Source: Candidatus Curtissbacteria bacterium (lineage in GTDB: Bacteria > Patescibacteria > Microgenomatia > Curtissbacterales > GWA2-41-24). Taken from it: a DNA stretch of 61,779 bases. The notes below the pieces were generated by a model that was not told where the DNA came from, did not search any database, and saw only the letters and a program-made list of their open reading frames with translations. Shown here in pieces: positions 48,071-55,717 of the stretch (its first letter is position 1; every line of letters begins with the position of its first letter). Both the position numbers and the translations under genes were made by a program. The DNA lies in assembly GCA_030647775.1 (NCBI GenBank), contig JAUSJC010000004.1, positions 1-61,779 on the forward strand. The letters run 5' to 3'.

Positions 48071-49990
48071 TTAAGGATTTAATACTTGGCGAACCTTTTT
48101 AGCAATTCCGCTTTTGGAAATGCCCTCATAGTCTAAAAGCTCGTTCCCCTTCCCGGACATCGGCATTTTCAAAACAGCCAATTTGAAGATTTTAACTTTA
48201 TCGTCAGTTGCAAAAATCTCCAAGACCGCATCGCCAAGCCCGCCTTGAGGGTAATGGTCTTCAACCGTAATCAACAAATTACCAGTCTCCTTTACCGCCT
48301 TCCCAATACCATCCGCGTCAATTGGCTTAATACTGTAAGCGTCAATCACGCGAATATTAATTCCTTCACCATGGAGCTCTTCCGCTGCTTTGATGGCCTC
48401 CAAAAGCGTCACTCCGCAGGAAACTACAGTCAGCTTATCTGATTTTGTCGACCTGACAACTTTACTGCCGCCGATTTTAAATTCCTCGCTGTTTTTGTAA
48501 ATTACTGGCGTTGCCGGCCGGTTTGTCCTGATATAAATAATCCCTTCAGTATTTGCCGCCTCTTGCACTAATCTCACGCAGGCATTTGCATCGCCCGGAC
48601 AAAGAACAATACTTCCAAACACACTTCTAAACATGGCAATATCCTCAAGCCCCATCTGGGAGGGGCCGTCTTCACCGATCGAAACCCCGGCATGAGAACC
48701 GACAAACTTGATGTTGCCGCGCGAATAGGCACTCATCCTGATTTGGTCAAACGCCCGTGTCCAAAAAGTCGCAAAAGTCGAAGCAAATGGAATTTTCCCT
48801 CTCTTTGACAAACCCAAAGCCGCTCCGGCCATATTTTGTTCGGCAATAAACATTTCGAAAAACCTTTCGGGATGTCTTTCTTTAAAAATCTCCGCAAATG
48901 TCGAGTTCTTTACTTCTCCATCTAAAACAACAATGTCTTGATTTATGTCACCCAAAGCAGCAATCGCCTCTCCATACGCCTTCCTCGTCGCCACCTCTTC
49001 ACCAATCTTGTAAATTGGAGCGCGAGTGCGGGTGGCAGCGAGGGGGGCACCCATTGACGAAAGAATTTCCGTCTCGGGAACTGACTGAGGAGATGGGCTA
49101 CCCGAGCTGACAGGACCCGTTTTGCCGGCAGGACCCACAACACTGCTGACAGGACCCGCAATTTTCCCTCGAATTTTAAAATCAATCTCCCCCAATTCTT
49201 CTACCGCTTTCTCAAAATCTTCCTTCGAAAGCGCCTTCCCATGCCATCCTTCTTTGTTTTCCAAAAACGAAACACCTTTCCCCTTAATTGTCTTGGCAAT
49301 GATTACTTGAGGTTTTTCCGATTTGCCATCAACCTTTGCAAAAACCGCAGCTATCTGGTCTAAATCATGTCCGTCAATAACATGCGCTTCCCACGAGAAT
49401 GCTTCAAATCTTTTGGCGTATTTGTCTGTATCCCACCCAAGCATTGTCTCTCCACTTTGCCCAAGCCGGTTCACGTCGACAATTGCCACCAAATTCGAAA
49501 GTTTGTAATAAGAAGCAATCTCCGCCGCTTCCCAAACTGAACCCTCGGCTGTCTCCGAATCTCCCATCAAAACGTAAGTTAGGTAGTCCAACTTATCCAA
49601 ATACTTCCCATTTATAGCCATCCCAACTCCAATCGAAAGTCCTTGCCCAAGCGATCCCGTTGCCGCCTCGGCGTATTTAAATCTGGAGGTCGGATGTCCC
49701 TCCAGCCCACTTCCAAACTTTCGATAAGTCTTAAGCTCATCCGCCGATATTGCTCCCGCTACCGCCCACAGCGCGTAAAAAAGCGGTGAAGCATGGCCTT
49801 TGGAAAAAATTACTCTATCATTATTAGAATTTTGGGGATTTTCCAAATCGAATCTCATTTTCCCAAAAAAAAGGGCAACCATAATATCCGTTGCCGAAAG
49901 TGAAGAGGTCGGATGCCCACTCCCAGCATCCGTTGTCATTTTTAAAATATTAAACCGGACGAGCTTGGCAAGTTTCTCAATATCATTCAC
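48071..49990 (-). CDS. tkt: Transketolase
   Basis: This thiamine-diphosphate enzyme of the pentose phosphate pathway (639 residues) has GSGHPTSSLS, FSKGHASPLFYAL, TPP motif GDSETAEGSVWEAA, EQNMAGAALGL and HAGVSIGEDGPSQMG. The linker between the TPP and pyrimidine domains is stretched by repeats (about 49020-49165), encoding GPVSS twice, VGPAGK and more. The start is GTG at 49990. Confidence 0.94.
   Translation of the reverse strand: MNDIEKLAKLVRFNILKMTTDAGSGHPTSSLSATDIMVALFFGKMRFDLENPQNSNNDRVIFSKGHASPLFYALWAVAGAISADELKTYRKFGSGLEGHPTSRFKYAEAATGSLGQGLSIGVGMAINGKYLDKLDYLTYVLMGDSETAEGSVWEAAEIASYYKLSNLVAIVDVNRLGQSGETMLGWDTDKYAKRFEAFSWEAHVIDGHDLDQIAAVFAKVDGKSEKPQVIIAKTIKGKGVSFLENKEGWHGKALSKEDFEKAVEELGEIDFKIRGKIAGPVSSVVGPAGKTGPVSSGSPSPQSVPETEILSSMGAPLAATRTRAPIYKIGEEVATRKAYGEAIAALGDINQDIVVLDGEVKNSTFAEIFKERHPERFFEMFIAEQNMAGAALGLSKRGKIPFASTFATFWTRAFDQIRMSAYSRGNIKFVGSHAGVSIGEDGPSQMGLEDIAMFRSVFGSIVLCPGDANACVRLVQEAANTEGIIYIRTNRPATPVIYKNSEEFKIGGSKVVRSTKSDKLTVVSCGVTLLEAIKAAEELHGEGINIRVIDAYSIKPIDADGIGKAVKETGNLLITVEDHYPQGGLGDAVLEIFATDDKVKIFKLAVLKMPMSGKGNELLDYEGISKSGIAKKVRQVLNP
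49020..49165. repeat. Repeat-rich interdomain linker in transketolase
   Basis: CTGACAGGACCC occurs twice and GGCAGGACCC once, next to CCGGCAGG-type sequence. Translated in frame as a Pro/Ser/Gly linker of about 45 residues. Confidence 0.75.
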
Positions 49991-50028
49991 ATCAAATAGA
50001 TTAACGCAGATTCCTTTTTAAAATACAA

Positions 50029-50244
50029 TTAGGCGGCTTTTGCGGGGATTTTATTTTCCAGTTGCTCTCGTCTTGCGCGCACTGCGGCAAATTTTTCGTC
50101 AACTATCTTTTGACATTCGCTGTCCGGACAAACGGTCTCGGTATGAGTTATGATTGATCCGTATTCGAACCTCTCTTTCCACACACGCTTAACTATTCTC
50201 GTCTTTCCGCAGCGGATGCAAACAGTTTCGGCTAAAATTGGCAT
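50029..50244 (-). CDS. Small zinc-ribbon protein
   Basis: This 71-residue protein has CIRCGKTR and CPDSECQK, a CxxC...CxxxxC site likely to bind zinc, followed by a basic/acidic helix. The function is unknown. It lies between transketolase and the ZIP transporter. Confidence 0.65.
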   Translation of the reverse strand: MPILAETVCIRCGKTRIVKRVWKERFEYGSIITHTETVCPDSECQKIVDEKFAAVRARREQLENKIPAKAA

Positions 50245-50277
50245 ATAAGAGAGCTTCTTTTCTCTTTAAGTTAAAAT

Positions 50278-50312
50278 TAAAAAAATAAAAGCCGAACCCC
50301 GCAGGTTCAGCT
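50278..50312 (-). terminator. Rho-independent terminator of the ZIP gene
   Basis: On minus, GCTGAACC and GGTTCGGC form the stem, followed by TTTTATTTTTTT. Confidence 0.8.
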
Positions 50313-50397
50313 GGAACTAATTATACCCAAAAATGGCTTTTCCGTCAATTCCCGATTTACCTCTTGCTGTAGGCCAAAACGTCTAATCCGCAAGAAG

Positions 50398-51168
50398 TCA
50401 ATGGGGTTCTAAAAGAATTATCGTAACCCAGACTACAACTACGCCAGTTATTAAAAGTAGGCTTTCATAAAAAGCGAAGCCGCGCCTGTTTTCGCTGTGG
50501 ATCTCCGGAATAATATCGGAAGCGGCGATGTAAATAAAAAATCCGGCAGTAACCGCCAAGAAAATGGGCAAAAGACCCTCCACAATATCCCCCACAAAAT
50601 AAATAAGCAGTGCGCCGGCCATCGCAGCCAGAGCGGAAAATATATTAAACAAAATTATTTTTTTCCTTGTCACTCCCCTGTGAAGCATTAACCCAAAGTC
50701 GCCAACCTCTTGAGGGATTTCATGAGTAGCAACAGCTAAAGCCGTAACAATCCCTAGCGGCACACTAACCAAAAAAGCCGCACCCATCGCAATACCATCT
50801 ATAAAGTTATGTACCGTATCCCCGACCATAATTAGTGGGATTGTCGGTTTAGATCCCGCATCCTCGTGCTCATGATGGTGATGAAACCAATGAACAAACC
50901 TCTCTAGAAGAAAGAACGAAAGTATCCCAATAAGAGTCCAGAGAAAAATATCTACACTGTCCCCGGCTACTTCGCTTGCCTCCGGCAAAAGATCAAAAAA
51001 AGCCGTAGCCAAAAGCGCGCCGGCGGCAAATGATGCGATCAAGTGGGAAAATTTAAGAGCAGTTTTTTCGCGAAGCAAAAGAAATATCCCTCCTGTTAAG
51101 GAAACGACACTCCCGATAAAACTGAAGATTAATATGTAGATAAGTGTAGGCACGCTAAAAGCTTTCAT
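50398..51168 (-). CDS. ZIP family metal transporter
   Basis: This 256-residue protein has eight membrane segments, a His-rich loop (HHHHEHED), and metal-site helices DTVHNFIDGIAMG and ATHEIPQEVGDF. It imports zinc or a related metal. TATAAT lies only 2 nt before the ATG, so the true start may be slightly downstream. Confidence 0.9.
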   Translation of the reverse strand: MKAFSVPTLIYILIFSFIGSVVSLTGGIFLLLREKTALKFSHLIASFAAGALLATAFFDLLPEASEVAGDSVDIFLWTLIGILSFFLLERFVHWFHHHHEHEDAGSKPTIPLIMVGDTVHNFIDGIAMGAAFLVSVPLGIVTALAVATHEIPQEVGDFGLMLHRGVTRKKIILFNIFSALAAMAGALLIYFVGDIVEGLLPIFLAVTAGFFIYIAASDIIPEIHSENRRGFAFYESLLLITGVVVVWVTIILLEPH

Positions 51169-51219
51169 CGATTATATACCACGACACAACTCCAAGGTAC
51201 TAAAATTCCAATTTGTTGC

Positions 51220-51225
51220 TAAAAT
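51220..51225 (+). promoter_or_regulatory. -10 box of the acyltransferase gene
   Basis: TAAAAT ends 6 nt before the GTG start at 51232. Confidence 0.5.
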
Positions 51226-51231
51226 ACCCAC

Positions 51232-52314
51232 GTGGACAGGAAAAGGGAAATTGATATCTTAAAAGCCCTGGCGATTGCAGGGGTTATTTTAATTCACGTC
51301 AAAAGCGTCTCCATCGACCTTTATCTCAAAAACTCCAGCCCCTATCTGGCGCTAACTTTTTTAGACCAGGCGATGCGTTTTTCTGTCCCCCTTTTTGTGG
51401 CCCTTTCCGGCTATACCCTTGCTCTAAGTTACAAAAACAAACCCCAAAGTATAAAGGATTTTTACCGACGCCGGATCGTGCGTATCCTTCCTTATTATTT
51501 TCTGGCAACGGCAATAATTTATTTTTATCTGCGGTTTGTTCCACCCTTTTCCCAAATCAAAAACCCTTATCCTCTCTGGGAAATATTATTCCTGGGCCGA
51601 GCCGATTACCACCTCTACTTTATCCCGATGATTCTTTCTCTATATTTTGCCTTTCCCTTCCTTTTTCCTCTTGTTAAAAAATGGCCAAAGGCAACCCTGG
51701 CAATGGCCCTCGCCATCCAATCGGCAATTTTTATTTCAACAGCCTTAGTTTTTAATGGATTAGTCAAATTCCCATTTGCCTGGGGAGACCAGCAACAATA
51801 TCTTGTTGCTCTTACATGGATTTTCTACTTTGTTTTGGGGATAGGTCTTTCCAACATTGACAGGTTTTCGGCCAAAAACCTAAATTTAGCAAAAACTTTT
51901 GGGGTCTTACTGGCAGTTTCTGGTCTGGCGTTAACCATTTTTGAAAGTTTCAGAATTCTGGCGGCACATCAGAATTTAATCGAAGCCACGCGCTTCACCC
52001 GCTTCCCCGTCATGCTTTTTGCAACGGGCGTAATTTTAGTCTCGGTCCTCTTTGCCAAATATCTTTTAAGGATTCCAAAATTTGCAGTCAGATTTCTTGC
52101 AAAAGCCGGCCTGATGTCCTTTTCGATTTATCTCCTGCACACAATCGCCATCCGTATGATTATTTTAAATGTCGACGTTTACCCCATCTCGCACTTTTTA
52201 ATCTTCGCCGCCGCGTCGCTTGCCGCGTCTTTTATTTTAGCCTGGATTTTTGAGGAAATTCTAAAAATTGCTAAGAGTTTTGTACAAGACCTGCTACCCG
52301 ATAAAGCTCATTAA
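51232..52314 (+). CDS. Acyltransferase family 3 (OafA/WecH-like)
   Basis: The 360-residue protein starts MDRKREIDILKALAIAGVIL with the family histidine at IHVKSV. It has about ten membrane segments. The family O-acetylates sugars of the envelope. The start is GTG (leaderless). It overlaps the convergent pseudouridine synthase by 44 bp. Confidence 0.88.
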   Translation: MDRKREIDILKALAIAGVILIHVKSVSIDLYLKNSSPYLALTFLDQAMRFSVPLFVALSGYTLALSYKNKPQSIKDFYRRRIVRILPYYFLATAIIYFYLRFVPPFSQIKNPYPLWEILFLGRADYHLYFIPMILSLYFAFPFLFPLVKKWPKATLAMALAIQSAIFISTALVFNGLVKFPFAWGDQQQYLVALTWIFYFVLGIGLSNIDRFSAKNLNLAKTFGVLLAVSGLALTIFESFRILAAHQNLIEATRFTRFPVMLFATGVILVSVLFAKYLLRIPKFAVRFLAKAGLMSFSIYLLHTIAIRMIILNVDVYPISHFLIFAAASLAASFILAWIFEEILKIAKSFVQDLLPDKAH

Positions 52315-52996
52315 TCTCTCCCGATTCCAAGGCTCTAAACCGACCTGCCACCAAACCATCCAGCTTCAAAGGCCCAAACTCAACCCGTTTCAGGTTTAAA
52401 AGGTGCAAATGGAGCGCTTCACACATCCTCCTAATCTGTCTATTCTTTCCTTCACCAAGTGTAACCATAAGAATAGTTTTATGCTCATCGCGCGACACAA
52501 CATCTACCTTTGCTTTTGCTGTAAAATCGCCGCCCCGAAGCTTCATTCCGCTTCGCATCCTGCCGATTTTGTCATCAGGAACACTCCCCAAAACCACCAC
52601 TTCATAAACTTTAAGCACATGGTATTTAGGATGGGTCATTCTCTGCATCAACTCCCCGTCGTTGGTAAGAAGCATCAAACCCTCCGATTCCATATCTAAT
52701 CTGCCGACCGGGAATAACCTTTCTTTTGATTTGACCAAACTCACCACCGTCCTACGGCCATCGGTATCGGCAACCGTCGAGACAATCCCTTTCGGTTTAT
52801 TCACTGCAAAATAAACCCGGTTCGGAGTACTTCCTACTTCTCTTCCGCCAACCGTAACCTTATCTCGTATTGGATCAATTTTTTCTCCAAGTTTTGCCGC
52901 CCGCCCGCCAACCCTCACCTTACCCTCCTCAATCATCTCGTCGACTTTACGCCTCGACGCCACACCTAAGCTTGCTAAGTATTTATTAATTCGCAT
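52271..52996 (-). CDS. RsuA/RluB-family pseudouridine synthase
   Basis: The 241-residue protein has an N-terminal S4 RNA-binding domain (MRINKYLASLGVASRRKVDE) and the catalytic motif GRLDMESEGLMLLTNDG (Asp). It makes pseudouridine in rRNA, of a class including RluB, RluE, RluF and RsuA. Which site is not predictable. Confidence 0.92.
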   Translation of the reverse strand: MRINKYLASLGVASRRKVDEMIEEGKVRVGGRAAKLGEKIDPIRDKVTVGGREVGSTPNRVYFAVNKPKGIVSTVADTDGRRTVVSLVKSKERLFPVGRLDMESEGLMLLTNDGELMQRMTHPKYHVLKVYEVVVLGSVPDDKIGRMRSGMKLRGGDFTAKAKVDVVSRDEHKTILMVTLGEGKNRQIRRMCEALHLHLLNLKRVEFGPLKLDGLVAGRFRALESGEINELYRVAGLVQNS

Positions 52997-53076
52997 CGTA
53001 ATTAATAAGCTCTCTTTTTAATGCGCATAATCTACCAATTTCGAGTTTACACGAGAAATAAGCTCTCTTATTGTAT

Positions 53077-53082
53077 TACAAT
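53077..53082 (+). promoter_or_regulatory. -10 box of the PAP2 gene
   Basis: TACAAT ends 6 nt before the ATG at 53089. It follows an AATAAGCTCTCTTATT hairpin. Confidence 0.55.
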
Positions 53083-53088
53083 TATTAA

Positions 53089-53736
53089 ATGCCGTCAGCT
53101 AAGAAGTCTCCTTTATTTTTTTTATCGGTAATTTTATTTACGTCTTTCATCCTTTTCTCCTATCTCGTCGCCAAAGAAGTCTTTACAAAAATTGACTTTG
53201 ATACTACTGTCCGCCTTCAAAACCATATATCAGGACGCTTTGATCTCCCTTTTTCCATTCTCACCCTTTTTGGTTCGATGGAAATAACAGGCCTTATTTG
53301 GCTCGCGATCCTAGGCTATAGCGCTCTCAAAAAGCACTTCTTAACATTTTTCGCGCTTTCATTATTTTGGGCCGGTCTCGCACTTGAGGTTTTTGGTAAA
53401 ATTTTTCTCTTTCACCCGGCGCCGCCTTTTTATTTCTACCGCGGGGAAGGGCTCGTTTTCCCTTCAGGCTATATCCATACTAATTACTCTTATCCCTCCG
53501 GGCATATCTACAGAACCGCATTCATCCTCTCCTTTTTAATAACAAGCCTTTATCTTGAAAAAACAACCGTCCGCCGGGCCGTTATGATTCTATCCTTCTC
53601 TGCCTTCTTGGCGGCAATGTTTGTTTCCAGAATTTACTTGGGGGAACATTGGCTTTCGGATACTTTCGGCGGCCTGCTTTTGGGCTCTGCCCTTGGCATC
53701 ATTCCGGCCTTATTTAAACCTTCAAAAAACCGCTAG
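53089..53736 (+). CDS. PAP2 family phosphatase
   Basis: The 215-residue membrane protein has YPSGHIYR and SRIYLGEHWLSD, the second and third phosphatase motifs. The first (KxxxxxxRP) is weak. It probably recycles undecaprenyl pyrophosphate or acts on lipid phosphates. Confidence 0.86.
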   Translation: MPSAKKSPLFFLSVILFTSFILFSYLVAKEVFTKIDFDTTVRLQNHISGRFDLPFSILTLFGSMEITGLIWLAILGYSALKKHFLTFFALSLFWAGLALEVFGKIFLFHPAPPFYFYRGEGLVFPSGYIHTNYSYPSGHIYRTAFILSFLITSLYLEKTTVRRAVMILSFSAFLAAMFVSRIYLGEHWLSDTFGGLLLGSALGIIPALFKPSKNR

Positions 53737-53739
53737 GGT

Positions 53740-54231
53740 CTACTTTTTCTTTACCCCTCGAAGTCTTGACGCAGTGGGGTTTTCCAATTTTTCGACTCTT
53801 CTCAATATCTCCTGCATTAGCTTCTGCTGGTTTTTAAGAAGCAACAAGACCGCCTCGACATCTCTTTCTGCCTTCTTAGCCGTTTCAAAATCATGTTCCG
53901 CCCGAAGCTGGGCATGTTTCCCTTGGATATTTTGGCCAACCATAATAAGAGGCATTAAATGGATTTGGATTAAATTGGAAATAAAAAGCCATAAGACAAA
54001 AGCCGGAAACGGGTCAAACCTCAAATCTGCCGGTGCAAACATGTTCCAAGAGAGCCACAGGAGGGTCCACCCAAAAATAATAAAGAAAAAACCCATCGTG
54101 CCGATTTTTTCCGCCACAAAGATAGCGGTCCTCTCAAGACTGGAGAGCCGTGATCTATGGATTACATTGACGTTTTCCAGTCGGCCGATTTTAGCGTGTA
54201 AGCTCTCAAGAGTTTCCGCTGTCTTTCCCAC
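53740..54231 (-). CDS. DUF1003 family membrane protein
   Basis: It has two membrane segments and the DUF1003 text FDPFPAFVLWLFISNLIQ, PLIMVGQN, then a charged helix. The start is set at GTG 54231. The longer frame would begin inside the -10 box TATATT, which ends 6 nt before this GTG. The C-terminal NPTASRLRGVKKK is encoded by a CCCCACTGCG..CGAGGGG repeat. Confidence 0.83.
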   Translation of the reverse strand: MGKTAETLESLHAKIGRLENVNVIHRSRLSSLERTAIFVAEKIGTMGFFFIIFGWTLLWLSWNMFAPADLRFDPFPAFVLWLFISNLIQIHLMPLIMVGQNIQGKHAQLRAEHDFETAKKAERDVEAVLLLLKNQQKLMQEILRRVEKLENPTASRLRGVKKK

Positions 54232-54237
54232 ATTCAA

Positions 54238-54243
54238 AATATA
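54238..54243 (-). promoter_or_regulatory. -10 box of the DUF1003 gene
   Basis: TATATT ends 6 nt before GTG 54231. Confidence 0.5.
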
Positions 54244-54287
54244 CCACACTTCAAACGGTCACGGAGAGAACCCCTAGCCCCATAGTG

Positions 54288-54316
54288 TTGACATCCAGCC
54301 TCACTTGTGCTACACT
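54288..54316 (+). promoter_or_regulatory. Sigma-70 type promoter
   Basis: TTGACA (54288-54293), 17-nt spacer with extended TGTGC, then TACACT (54311-54316). The ATG follows 11 nt later, so the leader would be only about 5 nt. Confidence 0.75.
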
Positions 54317-54327
54317 ATCGGCCTTAA

Positions 54328-54981
54328 ATGATCTCGAACATCGTGGCTATTATAGCCACATTTTCCCTATTTGGGCATACCATCACCTCACCGATCCCCC
54401 CGTTACAAAAATCGGAGGTTCTTGCCGAACACCAATTCTCGCTTGAAAACAGGTACAATAATCCGTACGTTAACGGCGTTTTTAAAGATAATATCCTCTT
54501 AAACGTTGCCTATTTGGCCGGCGAAATTACCTCTCCTGGCCAAATTAATTGGAGTGACATTGGGAAACCCTTCGAGTATAAATTTACGCTGGAGCCCGGC
54601 AAAACCTTTGCCTATCACGATGACGTTCTGACAAAATATGAGGGTAAAGTTACCAAAACAACGGGTGCCCATTTCAACGCGCAGGAAGGCTTTAAATCCG
54701 ACGGTTACCTAGTAGGTGACGGCGTTTGCCATCTTGCTTCCCTAATTTACTGGGCCGCCAAAGACGCCGGATTGGACGCTGAAGCACTGGTAAACCACAA
54801 TTTTGCCAAAATTAATGAAGTTCCAAAAGAATTCGGTGTTTCTATCTACAGTCTGCCCGGCGCCAAGGAGGCAAACGCCCAGCAAAATCTATACATCACC
54901 AATAATCGCCAAAAACCGGTTAAATTTGTATTTGATTACAAAAACAATAACCTCAAAGTTTCCGTCGTTGAAGAAAGCTAA
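54328..54981 (+). CDS. VanW-like secreted protein
   Basis: The 217-residue protein has a signal/anchor sequence (about 3-20) and VanW-type text: NNPYVNGVFKDNILLNVAYL and VGDGVCHLASLIYWAAKDAGL. It has a Cys-His pair reminiscent of a peptidase-like site. The family is linked to cell-wall proteins, and the exact role is unknown. Confidence 0.7.
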   Translation: MISNIVAIIATFSLFGHTITSPIPPLQKSEVLAEHQFSLENRYNNPYVNGVFKDNILLNVAYLAGEITSPGQINWSDIGKPFEYKFTLEPGKTFAYHDDVLTKYEGKVTKTTGAHFNAQEGFKSDGYLVGDGVCHLASLIYWAAKDAGLDAEALVNHNFAKINEVPKEFGVSIYSLPGAKEANAQQNLYITNNRQKPVKFVFDYKNNNLKVSVVEES

Positions 54982-55026
54982 ACTCGACCGCAAATTTATA
55001 CTTTTTGATAGAATAAAAAGATATCC

Positions 55027-55593
55027 ATGGGAAAAGCAACACTTGCCGGCGGGCCTGCCCGCCTCGCTACTGCAACACTTGCCGGCGGGTGCTTCTGGTG
55101 CACAGAAGCTATTTTCAAACACCTCAAGGGTGTTATCACTGTCGACCCCGGCTATAGCGGCGGCAATCCGCCAGCTGGCGGAAAAAACCCCACGTACGGA
55201 CAAATCTGCTCCGGCACAACCGGCCACGCCGAAGCGATCCTGATTAAATTTGACCCCAAAATTATCTCTTATGAGAAACTTCTTGAAGTCTTTTTCAAAC
55301 TCCACGACTCCACCACTCTAAACCGACAAGGCAATAACGTCGGCACGGAGTATCGGTCCGCCATCTTCTATCACACCGAAGAACAAAAGAAGATCGCCGA
55401 GGAGCAGAAGGCAAAAACCCAAGGATCAGTTACCCAAATAGTCCCCTTCACCAATTTCTACCCTGCCGAGAATTATCACAAAAATTACTATGACCAAAAC
55501 CGCCAGCTACCATACTGCCAACTGGTCATCGACCCCAAAATCCAAAAACTCTCTAAACTTTTTCCGAAAAGTTTACGTGAATCCGAAGGATAA
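55027..55593 (+). CDS. msrA: Peptide methionine sulfoxide reductase MsrA
   Basis: The catalytic GGCFWCTEAIF and the region EAILIKFDP, NRQGNNVGTEYRSAIF are present. Repair of oxidised Met is the role. The N-terminus reads MGKATLAGG, then a 12-residue insertion, then ATLAGGCFWC: an exact 18-bp duplication (55036-55053 and 55072-55089) flanks 18 nt of CCTGCCCGCC-type sequence, in frame. The catalytic loop is therefore preceded by a copy of itself. Confidence 0.93.
   Translation: MGKATLAGGPARLATATLAGGCFWCTEAIFKHLKGVITVDPGYSGGNPPAGGKNPTYGQICSGTTGHAEAILIKFDPKIISYEKLLEVFFKLHDSTTLNRQGNNVGTEYRSAIFYHTEEQKKIAEEQKAKTQGSVTQIVPFTNFYPAENYHKNYYDQNRQLPYCQLVIDPKIQKLSKLFPKSLRESEG
55036..55089. repeat. Exact 18-bp duplication flanking an insertion in msrA
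   Basis: GCAACACTTGCCGGCGGG occurs at 55036-55053 and 55072-55089, with CCTGCCCGCCTCGCTACT between them. It resembles a fresh insertion with target duplication. Confidence 0.9.
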
Positions 55594-55689
55594 ACTCAGG
55601 GAATTTCCAAACTTTCCCCAAAAGTTTTCGTGAGCCGAAAGGTGAACTAAGAAGAAGTAAAAGGTAGATAAATTTACCAAATCATGTGC

Positions 55690-55695
55690 TACAAT
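55690..55695 (+). promoter_or_regulatory. Extended -10 promoter of 55718
   Basis: TGTGCTACAAT is an extended -10 element. The 13-mer TGCTACAATCTAG also occurs upstream of 44196-45650. Confidence 0.6.
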
Positions 55696-55717
55696 CTAGC
55701 TAGGCACAGCCCACTAA

